A stretch of DNA of 64,000 nt. Source: Leptospira congkakensis (GTDB lineage: Bacteria > Spirochaetota > Leptospiria > Leptospirales > Leptospiraceae). Positions 51,219 to 58,705 of this stretch are shown in pieces; the first letter of the stretch is position 1, and each line of letters opens with the position of its first letter. Made by a program: the position numbers and the translations under genes. The stretch is from assembly GCF_004770265.1 (NCBI RefSeq), contig NZ_RQGQ01000004.1:558001-622000 (forward strand), read 5' to 3'. The notes beneath the pieces were generated by a model. The model was given only the letters and a program-made list of their open reading frames with translations, was not told the DNA's origin and searched no databases.

Positions 51219-52553
51219 ATGGCAAAAATTCAAGAAATGACCCAACTTTCTCCTACGATGGAAGAAGGAACGATTGTTAAATGGTTGAAAAAAGAAGGAG
51301 ATTCCGTCTCTCCGGGTGATATCATTGCCGAAGTAGAAACTGACAAAGCCGTAATGGAAATGGAAGCCTTTGAAACCGGAGTGATTTTGAAAATCCTTCA
51401 TACCGAAGGTGCCAAATTAAAAGTGGGACAGGCTTTGGCTGTGATTGGGAAACCAGGAGAAGACGTATCCGCTCTGATAGCGGATCTTCCTAAACAAACA
51501 CCAAGCCAAACAAAAGTGGATGCGCCACAGGCAAATAAAACCGAAACCCAAACAACAAAACCTTCCGTTTCGGAACCCACTGCCACCGTCATCTCAGCCC
51601 AACCAACTGAAACAAAACAAACACAGCAGCCAAAAGAAAACACATCGAACGCTGTCGTTTCCGCAAACAGAGGAGGACTTCGTGTCCTTGCCTCTCCCCT
51701 TGCCAAATCCATCGCTATCGAACAAGGAATTGATTTGCATACTGTGATCGGAACAGGACCTGAGGGAAGGATCACTAAAAAAGATGTTTTGGATACTTTA
51801 AACCAAGGCTCTGGTACAAGTCATTTCGCAAGCAAAACGGCAACACGTGCCGATGAAGTGGTTACCTTAAACGGAATGCGTAAAACCATTGCCAAACGCC
51901 TGACCGAATCCAAACAGAATCTTCCCCACTTCTATTTGAATGTGGATGTAAATGCAAAAGCAATGGAAACCTTTCGTTTAGAACTTTCGGAATTCCAAAA
52001 ACATTTGGATCCAGAATTACAAGTGAAGGTCAGCCTAAACGATATCATTGTGAAAGCTACAGCAGCAGCCCTCAAGTTTCATCCCAAAGTCAACGCGAGT
52101 TTCCAAGGAGATTCTATTTTACAATTTGGACGAGTGGACGTTGGGATTGCCGTTTCTTTGGACGGAGGACTATTAACGCCCGTTATCCGTAATGCAGATG
52201 GGAAATCCATTTTAGAGATTTCTCGTGAAGTGAAGGAACTGGCCAAACGTGCCCGCGAACGAAAACTGAAACCTGAAGAATTTTCCAATGGAACCTTTAC
52301 CATTTCCAATTTGGGAATGTATGGGATCAGTCGGTTTACAGCCATCATCAACGAACCAGAAAGTGGAATCCTAGCGGTTGGATCTGTAGAAGACAAACCT
52401 GTTGTGGAAAACGGGGCCGTGGTAGCTGGCCGGGTTTTGTCTCTGACCCTTTCTTGCGACCACCGAGTGATCGATGGTGCTGTTGGGGCCGAATTCTTAA
52501 GAACCCTAAAGAGTCTTTTAGAACAGCCAAACCTTTTGGCAGCTGTAATTTGA
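51219..52553 (+). CDS. pdhC: Pyruvate dehydrogenase E2 (dihydrolipoamide acetyltransferase)
   Basis: 444 residues. One lipoyl domain (1-80) has the lipoylated lysine in VETDKAVMEME. A Pro/Thr/Gln-rich linker follows, then a peripheral-subunit-binding domain (ASPLAKSIAIEQGIDLHTV, GTGPEGRITKKD), another linker, and the catalytic domain ending with the active-site LSCDHRVIDGAVGAEFL. It transfers acetyl to CoA to give acetyl-CoA. No E3 gene follows, so lipoamide dehydrogenase is encoded elsewhere. The convergent 69-residue gene ends 22 bp on. Confidence 0.94.
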   Translation: MAKIQEMTQLSPTMEEGTIVKWLKKEGDSVSPGDIIAEVETDKAVMEMEAFETGVILKILHTEGAKLKVGQALAVIGKPGEDVSALIADLPKQTPSQTKVDAPQANKTETQTTKPSVSEPTATVISAQPTETKQTQQPKENTSNAVVSANRGGLRVLASPLAKSIAIEQGIDLHTVIGTGPEGRITKKDVLDTLNQGSGTSHFASKTATRADEVVTLNGMRKTIAKRLTESKQNLPHFYLNVDVNAKAMETFRLELSEFQKHLDPELQVKVSLNDIIVKATAAALKFHPKVNASFQGDSILQFGRVDVGIAVSLDGGLLTPVIRNADGKSILEISREVKELAKRARERKLKPEEFSNGTFTISNLGMYGISRFTAIINEPESGILAVGSVEDKPVVENGAVVAGRVLSLTLSCDHRVIDGAVGAEFLRTLKSLLEQPNLLAAVI

Positions 52554-52575
52554 TTCTTTAGGTGGCATAGGGGTT

Positions 52576-52785
52576 TTAAGCAGCGAAAAAATCGGCACTT
52601 TGGATGTCAGCGACGGGAATGCGCACAACACCACTCGCTAAGTTACCGATCACTACATCGTCCATCATTTGGCGATTTTTATCGAGTTCAATGCTTTGTC
52701 CGTCTTTGAGGTGGAGAACGATATCGATTCCTCGGTAGTGGATGTATCTTTCGAGTGTGCTTTTGAATTTGTGTGCTTTGTCCAT
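52576..52785 (-). CDS. Small conserved-looking protein, function unknown
   Basis: 69 residues with a regular beta-strand rhythm: IDIVLHLKDGQSIELDKNRQ, then VVIGNLASGVVRIPVADIQS. This pattern of charged turns and strands suggests a small SH3/Sm-like barrel. There are no cysteines, signal peptide or membrane segment. It is divergent from fliG with about 130 bp between. I do not recognise the family. Confidence 0.6.
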   Translation of the reverse strand: MDKAHKFKSTLERYIHYRGIDIVLHLKDGQSIELDKNRQMMDDVVIGNLASGVVRIPVADIQSADFFAA

Positions 52786-52914
52786 CTGGTTTTCTGTTCC
52801 TTATCTTTGTAACTTACAAAGGGTATCGTACGAATTTATGAGACCTTTAGAAAATTTTGTCTCATTAGGTAAGTTTTTTTTGACAGTAACAGGAAACCGG
52901 GAGAATTATGTCAC

Positions 52915-53934
52915 ATGAAGCCTGAGAACAGTACATCCGCCACTCCTGGCGTACGGAAAGCCGCCCTCCTCCTTTTATCCCTTGGCAAAGAAAGAGCTGC
53001 CGATGTTCTGAAACACCTAGACGACTCGATGCTTGAAGCAGTGATTCTGGAAATGTCAAAGATTAGGTCCATTTCCAAAGAAGAAAGAGAAGTCATCCTA
53101 AAAGAATTCCATAATACCATTGAAGATTTGAACGAAACCACATCCGGTGGCCTCTCGACTGCCAAATCTCTGCTGGAACATACTGTGGGCGCTGAAAAAG
53201 CCAATGTGATCTTGAAGAAGATCCACAAAGAAGAAACAAAAAACGATTTTGAATTTTTAAACCAAGTAGAACCAGGAGTTCTACAAGGAATGCTCGGAAC
53301 CGAATCCCCACAAATCATAGCGGTGACCCTCTCTCACTTGGATCCCAAAAAGGCTGCCGATGTTTTAAAACTATTTCCCAAACCAGAACAGGCTAAAATT
53401 GCCGTAAGACTCGCCACCACATCCAAAACCCATCCCGATGTGATTCAAAACATTGCTCGCATTCTCAAAAAACGATACGAAGAAAGAGACAAACAGGAAT
53501 ATTCCGAAGCTGGTGGCGCCCATGTCCTTGCGAACATTTTGAACTTTATGGAAAAAGGAGCCGAAGAAACGATTCTTTCCGAATTAGAAGAATCTTCTCC
53601 CGATGTTGCCGACCAAGTTCGTGAAAAACTCTATACCTTCGAAGATATTCTTTCTCTTGATAACAAAGAAATGCGAATCTTAATCAACAGGCTCGCGGAT
53701 GACACTTCTATCTCTCTTGCCATCCGTGGTGCAGGAGATGAGATTCGAAAAAAATTCCTAAACAATATGAGCCAAAATAGATCAGAAGATATTTTGGATG
53801 CTCTGGATATGAAACCGCGAGTCACCTTACGAGAGATAAACGAAGCAAGAAGTAAGATTGTGCAGGTAGCTAGAGTATTAGAAGAAGAAAATCAGATTCT
53901 GTTCAAGAAAGAAAAAGAAGAGTATATTGAATGA
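52915..53934 (+). CDS. fliG: Flagellar motor switch protein FliG
   Basis: 339 residues with the three-domain FliG layout. FliG-N opens with GVRKAALLLLSLGKERAADVL. The middle domain has the VLQGMLGTESPQIIAVTLSHL segment with an EHPQ-like TESPQ. FliG-C has charged torque helices around FEDILSLDNKEMRILINRL and FLNNMSQNRSEDILDALD. It transmits MotAB force to the rotor. Leptospira carry more than one fliG paralogue and this copy is not next to fliF or fliH. TTGACA at 52880-52885 with AATTAT 18 bp on would start transcription next to the ATG. Confidence 0.9.
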   Translation: MKPENSTSATPGVRKAALLLLSLGKERAADVLKHLDDSMLEAVILEMSKIRSISKEEREVILKEFHNTIEDLNETTSGGLSTAKSLLEHTVGAEKANVILKKIHKEETKNDFEFLNQVEPGVLQGMLGTESPQIIAVTLSHLDPKKAADVLKLFPKPEQAKIAVRLATTSKTHPDVIQNIARILKKRYEERDKQEYSEAGGAHVLANILNFMEKGAEETILSELEESSPDVADQVREKLYTFEDILSLDNKEMRILINRLADDTSISLAIRGAGDEIRKKFLNNMSQNRSEDILDALDMKPRVTLREINEARSKIVQVARVLEEENQILFKKEKEEYIE

Positions 53935-53950
53935 GGGGAAAAACCGATGG

Positions 53951-54024
<74 letters not shown>

Positions 54025-54127
54025 ATCGGAATAAAGACCAAACTATAGAATCGACTTCGAGAGTCAACACAGTTTTCATTTGTTTTCTTGCCTTTCGTTA
54101 GAATTTTTAGAATCTGGTATTGGTTCT

Positions 54128-54802
54128 ATGCAAATCGAAGAAAAAAAAGCCAAAGACCTTTTCCAGGATCGAATCCTTACCCTTTCCAATTTCCTTTCTA
54201 TATCAAGGGTATTGTTATTACCTTTTTTCTTCCAAAGCACTTATACTTATGCACATGATCCGGCGAACGTAAAAGAATTATTTGCTTCCATATTCTATGC
54301 ACTTGCAGCAGTTTTCAGTGATTATCTAGACGGACTCTTTGCTCGCCTCCTCCACCAAGAAACAACTCTCGGAAGATACTTAGATCCAGTTTGCGACAAA
54401 CTAGTGACACTTGGTGGACTCTTTGTTGTCACCATTCATTTTGATTTTCCAAGTTGGATCCTCATTGTTTATTTTATCAGAGAGATCCTCGGAGTATGGC
54501 TTGGTGGGTATCTGTATTTAAAAAGAGGATTACAAGGTCGACCTAACTGGTGGGGAAAATTTGGAGTGGGAATTGTTGCCGTCTCTGTGATTTGGTATAT
54601 GTCATTGCCATACTTTTTACAGTTTGGTGCTCCTTATTCTTTTTTACTCCACCCAGGTATCTCGGCTTATGTTTTACTTTTTGTACTCAGTGCAGGTGTT
54701 GTGGCTTATATTCTTCGGTACTGGAATATTGTTTTCCATCCAGAAGCGATTGAGTTAGATCCAGAAAACAAAAAACAAGCAAAGAAATACCAAAAGATAT
54801 AA
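54128..54802 (+). CDS. CDP-alcohol phosphatidyltransferase (PgsA-like)
   Basis: 224 residues from ATG 54128; an upstream TTG-type extension is less likely. The full family signature D-x2-DG-x2-AR-x8-G-x3-D-x3-D is present in DYLDGLFARLLHQETTLGRY followed by LDPVCD, at about residues 65-90. Six or so membrane helices follow. It joins a CDP-diacylglycerol head group to an alcohol in phospholipid synthesis; PgsA (phosphatidylglycerol phosphate) is most likely, but related enzymes cannot be excluded. Confidence 0.85.
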   Translation: MQIEEKKAKDLFQDRILTLSNFLSISRVLLLPFFFQSTYTYAHDPANVKELFASIFYALAAVFSDYLDGLFARLLHQETTLGRYLDPVCDKLVTLGGLFVVTIHFDFPSWILIVYFIREILGVWLGGYLYLKRGLQGRPNWWGKFGVGIVAVSVIWYMSLPYFLQFGAPYSFLLHPGISAYVLLFVLSAGVVAYILRYWNIVFHPEAIELDPENKKQAKKYQKI

Positions 54803-54972
54803 TTTGATTTCTACAAATGATTTCGATAACGATTTTAGGATTTTCATATACACCTTTCGCAATATCTGCTGACATTTCCATGACAGCACCGGTAGCAATA
54901 CTTTTACTCATTCAAAATCGGGTGTCCGAACAGTAATATCATCCTACTTAATATCCAAACGACTGTTTGTTT

Positions 54973-55620
54973 TCAACTACCCTTCTTCTTTTGTTTGGAT
55001 TTTTGTTTTGCTAATTTTTCAAATTCCCTTAGCCTTAACTTTAGAATCTCTAAAGTTTCTTTCATAACCGCTTTTCCATGATCCAAGTCAATTTCACGAA
55101 CAAATCGAATGACCATACCAAGGGTGTGACTGAAATACAATGCAAAAGGTCTGACTTCTGATTCCTTTAAGATAGGTAGGCAACGCAAAGTTGTTTTTAT
55201 GATTAAATCCGCATTTCTATAGGTATCACGATTGTCTTCTGATACTAATTCGGGAATGGCTCTGGCACCTGCCCAAAGATTGGCAAGGGCCGGGTCTTTT
55301 TGAAATATAGAAATAAATTGTTTGAATGCAATTTCAGCCGCAACTTCCAATTCAACGATGGTTCGCACTGGCTCTAAAATTCTTTTTGTTTCCTCATACA
55401 ATGAATTGTAATATTGATTCATAATGGTTAACAATAAGGCACTTTTTCCTGGGAAGTATTGGTATAAAGATCCAATTTGAATCCCTGCCGTTTGAGCAAT
55501 CTCACGCATACTCACAGCATCTATTCCTTTTTCACCGATTAATTCCCTGGCAGTTTTTAAAATGAGTTCGACTCGTTCACGACTTCTAGTTTGGACAGGG
55601 ATTTTGAACTCAAGACTCAT
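54973..55620 (-). CDS. TetR-family regulator, likely repressor of the divergent FMO/SDR operon
   Basis: 215 residues. The N-terminal helix-turn-helix (about 12-58) has AVSMREIAQTAGIQIGSLYQ and FPGKSALL, the TetR signature. The C-terminal ligand-binding half is helical and variable. It is transcribed away from the FMO gene; the 137-bp gap holds a long inverted repeat overlapping the FMO promoter, so local repression is likely. The ligand may be the substrate of the monooxygenase. The tail is lysine-rich. Confidence 0.85.
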   Translation of the reverse strand: MSLEFKIPVQTRSRERVELILKTARELIGEKGIDAVSMREIAQTAGIQIGSLYQYFPGKSALLLTIMNQYYNSLYEETKRILEPVRTIVELEVAAEIAFKQFISIFQKDPALANLWAGARAIPELVSEDNRDTYRNADLIIKTTLRCLPILKESEVRPFALYFSHTLGMVIRFVREIDLDHGKAVMKETLEILKLRLREFEKLAKQKSKQKKKGS

Positions 55621-55679
55621 AAGAAAAGGAGAATTTCCTTATGATAATTTGCACTTCTTTTTTTCCCAAAAGACTCAAT

Positions 55680-55739
55680 TTGACCTTGACTGATTCTAAT
55701 TTATGATCAATGATCGCCTTAATGTGATCATTGATCATA
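55680..55739 (+). promoter_or_regulatory. FMO promoter with overlapping 14-bp-arm operator
   Basis: A -35 TTGACC (55680-55685), 16-bp spacer and -10 TATGAT (55702-55707) form a strong promoter. A perfect inverted repeat with 14-bp arms begins on the -10: TATGATCAATGATC (55702-55715) and GATCATTGATCATA (55726-55739), 10-bp spacer. Each arm is itself nearly symmetrical around TGATCA, so it could bind two TetR dimers side by side. Confidence 0.75.
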
Positions 55740-55757
55740 TTAAGGGTGGTAAGGACT

Positions 55758-57185
55758 ATGGACCTCGTAAAAAACAACCAATCTGATTCTACTGGAATCA
55801 TCGACAAATCAGATACAATTTGTATTGTCGGTGCCGGGCCTGCTGGCTTAACAATGGCTAGATCCCTGCTAGCAAAAGGAATCCCCTTTCAAGTTTTTGA
55901 AAAGCACAGCGATGTGGGAGGAATTTGGGATATCAGTAATCCAGGTTCTCCCATGTATGAAAGTGCTCACTTTATTTCTTCAAAGTATTTATCTAGCTAT
56001 TTTGATTTTCCGATGCCTGAAGAATATCCGGACTATCCATCCAATCGACAAATTTTAAAATACCACAGAGATTTTGCGAAAACCTACAATCTCTATCCAT
56101 GGATTCAATTTAACACATCGATAAAAGAAATCAAAGAAAAAGACGGAAGTTGGATTGTTGAAACAAACGCTAATCAAAAGTATTTGTTTGGCGGAATTGT
56201 TTGTGCCAGCGGAATCACTTGGTCACCGAACCAACCAAAAATGGAAGGTGAAAATAGTTTTACAGGACAAATACTACATAGCGTAAATTATAAATCTCCG
56301 AATCTTTTTCATGGGAAACGAGTGCTCATTGTAGGCGCAGGTAACTCTGGATGTGATATTGCTTGTGACGCAGGAGCCAATGCCGAACAAGCATTTATTA
56401 GCGTTAGACGAGGTTACCATTTCATACCAAAACATATACTGGGACAGCCTGCAGACGTTTTTGGAGATGGTGCTCATTGGATCCCCAATTGGGTTTCACA
56501 GTTGATATTTGGTAAGTTATTAAAATTTCTTGTCGGTGACTTAACAAAACTTGGATTACCGGCACCAGATCATAAAATCTTTGAAACTCATCCGATCATC
56601 AACGACCAGTTAATCCATAATTTAAGACACGGAGATGTCATTGCAAAACCGGATATCGAAAAACTTGAGGGTGATTCAGTCGTTTTTAAAGACGGGTCTA
56701 AGGAAAAAATAGACCTCATCATTCTTGCAACCGGATATAACTGGTCCATTCCCTATATGGATAGGAAATACTTTGAATGGAAAAATGGAAGACCCGATCT
56801 TTATTTAACTTTGTTTAATCGGAATTTCGAAAATTTGTATGCCCTAGGTTATATGGAAACCGATGGCGGTGCCTACAAGATGTTTGATGAAATGGCAAAT
56901 TTAATTGCATCCTATATAGAAGCAAAACGGAAAAAAAACTCATCATATCTGCGTTTTGCCAATCTCATCAAAACTGATAGACCATTATTAAATGGTAAAA
57001 TCCAATACTTGAATACAGGGCGCCATTCCGTTTATGTCAATCAAGTAGCTTATAAAAACTATAGATCCAAAATTCAAAGGAAAATGGGATGGTTCGATTT
57101 GAAACCAGGGCAATTTAACTTTCTAAAATCATCAATGGTCCCTTCTGGATCCCACGATCAAACTACTTCCTCTGGAATTTCCTAA
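55758..57185 (+). CDS. Flavin-containing monooxygenase (FMO/Baeyer-Villiger type)
   Basis: 475 residues from ATG 55758; a start at 55731 would place the coding sequence within the operator. The FAD motif is CIVGAGPAGLTMARSLL, the FMO fingerprint FTGQILHSVNY corresponds to FxGxxxHxxxY, the second nucleotide motif for NADPH is VLIVGAGNSGCDIACDAG, and the typical ATGYNWS closes. It probably oxygenates a soft nucleophile or a ketone; the substrate is unknown. The SDR gene overlaps by 1 base (TAATG), so the pair should act on one pathway under the divergent TetR. Confidence 0.88.
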   Translation: MDLVKNNQSDSTGIIDKSDTICIVGAGPAGLTMARSLLAKGIPFQVFEKHSDVGGIWDISNPGSPMYESAHFISSKYLSSYFDFPMPEEYPDYPSNRQILKYHRDFAKTYNLYPWIQFNTSIKEIKEKDGSWIVETNANQKYLFGGIVCASGITWSPNQPKMEGENSFTGQILHSVNYKSPNLFHGKRVLIVGAGNSGCDIACDAGANAEQAFISVRRGYHFIPKHILGQPADVFGDGAHWIPNWVSQLIFGKLLKFLVGDLTKLGLPAPDHKIFETHPIINDQLIHNLRHGDVIAKPDIEKLEGDSVVFKDGSKEKIDLIILATGYNWSIPYMDRKYFEWKNGRPDLYLTLFNRNFENLYALGYMETDGGAYKMFDEMANLIASYIEAKRKKNSSYLRFANLIKTDRPLLNGKIQYLNTGRHSVYVNQVAYKNYRSKIQRKMGWFDLKPGQFNFLKSSMVPSGSHDQTTSSGIS

Positions 57186-58036
57186 TGAAAAAAGACAATG
57201 CCCATCCAAAGAAAAAAATTGCATTGATTACCGGTGGAGGTGGTGCCATTGCAGAAGCAATTGCCCTCCGATTGGAAAAGGAAGGATACCAACTACTTCT
57301 CTCCGACATCAGTTTAGAAAAAATGTCTCAGGTAAAAGAAAAACTAAATGGGAATCCACGTTTTTTTGTCTGCGACCAAACGAACCCAGAAGAAATCCAA
57401 AATCTAATCCACTCCATTCAGGAAGATTATCCAGAAATCAGTGTTTTAATTAACAATGCAGGATATACCAAAGAAGGTCCTTTTACGAGCCAATCCATAA
57501 ACGACATCCAAAGACAGATATGGATCAATTTACTCAGCCCCATTCATATTACACATGGAATCCTTCCGCTGATGTTGAAACGAAATGAAGGTGCCATTGT
57601 ATCCATCGTTTCGATTGGAGGAATCATTGCATTGGCAGATTCTTCTCTTTACTCCGCCGGTAAATTTGGCCTGAGGGGATTTTTAACCGCACTTTATGAA
57701 GAGCTAAAAGATACGAAAATTAAAGTGTCGGGCATTTATCCGGCAGCAGTTGATACTCCCATGCTCTTACATGAAGCGTTAAACGGTGGTACCGCACTCA
57801 ATTGGGTGAATCAAGTCCAAACACCAGACGAAGTGGCACATGCTGTCATGAAAGGAATCAAAAAAGGGAGATTAGAAATCTATGTTCCTTACTCGGATGG
57901 GCTTCTCTCTAGGTTGGTAGCTGTTTTTCCTTGGCTTATGGGAAAACTGTCACCTGCCCTCTTATGGATCGGCAAAAGGAACCAACAAAAATGGTTAAAA
58001 GACAAGGGAATCATCCCTACAAAAACAATGCCTTAA
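57185..58036 (+). CDS. Short-chain dehydrogenase/reductase (SDR)
   Basis: 283 residues, Rossmann fold. Cofactor loop ALITGGGGAIAEAIA, acid DQTNPEE, LINNAGYTKEG, catalytic Ser in VSIGGI and YxxxK in YSAGKFGL, then YPAAVDTPML. It probably interconverts an alcohol and a ketone made or used by the preceding FMO. The C-terminal 40 residues have a hydrophobic patch that may touch the membrane. It overlaps the FMO gene by 1 base. Typical SDR length is about 250, so this has a modest extension. Confidence 0.9.
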   Translation: MKKDNAHPKKKIALITGGGGAIAEAIALRLEKEGYQLLLSDISLEKMSQVKEKLNGNPRFFVCDQTNPEEIQNLIHSIQEDYPEISVLINNAGYTKEGPFTSQSINDIQRQIWINLLSPIHITHGILPLMLKRNEGAIVSIVSIGGIIALADSSLYSAGKFGLRGFLTALYEELKDTKIKVSGIYPAAVDTPMLLHEALNGGTALNWVNQVQTPDEVAHAVMKGIKKGRLEIYVPYSDGLLSRLVAVFPWLMGKLSPALLWIGKRNQQKWLKDKGIIPTKTMP

Positions 58037-58144
58037 CTTAAGATCAAGGTTTGTCATTGCCACAGGCGAACAACTTTAGATGGATTAGAAATGAGGAACT
58101 TAGGATGGAATTCCTATAGAGTGGGATAATAGAATCAATCTTAA

Positions 58145-58164
58145 TTCGGAAAGGAAATTCCGAA
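58145..58164. other. Hairpin between convergent SDR and H1-like genes
   Basis: TTCGGAA (58145-58151) and TTCCGAA (58158-58164) form a 7-bp stem around AGGAAA. No T-run follows on either strand, so terminator function is only possible. The rest of the 156-bp gap shows nothing clear. Confidence 0.4.
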
Positions 58165-58192
58165 CGGAACCAATCTATTACCCCATACGTAA

Positions 58193-58492
58193 TTAACGTC
58201 TTTTTTTCTTTCTTGCGGCTTTCTTCTTCGCTGCTTTTTTCTTAGCAGTTTTCTTTTTCGCCGGTCTCTTTTTAGTGAGAACTTTTTTGGCTTTTTTCTT
58301 AGCCACTTTCTTCTTTTTAGCAGCTTTCTTCTTCTTTGCTGCCTTTTTCTTTTTAGGAGCTGCTTTTTTCTTCGCTGCTTTCTTTTTTGCGGCTTTTTTC
58401 TTCTTAGGAGCTGCTTTTTTAACCACTACTGCTACTTCCGGAGCAGGTTCTTCTTGAATCTGTGGTATTTCTATTGTTTCGTTTTCTTCCAT
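58193..58492 (-). CDS. Histone H1-like lysine/alanine-rich DNA-binding protein
   Basis: 99 residues. An acidic, proline-containing head (MEENETIEIPQIQEEPAPEV) is followed by about 70 residues of almost only Lys, Ala and a few Pro/Arg in repeats such as KKKAA and KKKKAAKKK. This is the design of eukaryotic H1 tails and of bacterial Hc1/AlgP-like nucleoid proteins. It should bind DNA without sequence preference and may compact the nucleoid. The repeats make the reading frame prone to length change between strains. It is a single gene. Confidence 0.8.
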   Translation of the reverse strand: MEENETIEIPQIQEEPAPEVAVVVKKAAPKKKKAAKKKAAKKKAAPKKKKAAKKKKAAKKKKVAKKKAKKVLTKKRPAKKKTAKKKAAKKKAARKKKRR

Positions 58493-58705
58493 ACATGTAA
58501 CCTTATGAAGATAGTATCAAATCTTCCTTCTTGGTACGATAACAAGGCGAGGATTATTAAAAGTAAATTCATTTTTATGATAAGCAATAGAACAAAACTA
58601 ATTTATTTAAAAATGATTCTATTTTTCTGAGTTTGATACCAAAACTTCCTAACATCACCCATAAAGTTGAATAGGGAAAATTCACCTAACCCAAAAGATA
58701 CGAAT
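58493..58705. other. Spacer upstream of the H1-like gene
   Basis: No ORF or RNA gene is seen in these 213 AT-rich bases. On the reverse strand it should carry the H1-like gene's promoter and the 3' end of the PP2C-TPR transcript. No convincing -35/-10 pair or terminator was found. Confidence 0.4.

Noticed and set aside
54687..54911. Reverse-strand ORF of 74 residues at the end of the phosphatidyltransferase gene
   Set aside because: Overlaps a clear gene, has no ribosome-binding site and no recognisable fold.
55610..55807. Reverse-strand ORF across the FMO operator
   Set aside because: Covers the promoter/operator and both gene starts; no family features.
58275..58457. Forward-strand Phe/Ala-rich ORF
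   Set aside because: It is the antisense of the Lys/Ala repeats of the H1-like gene; low-complexity shadow.
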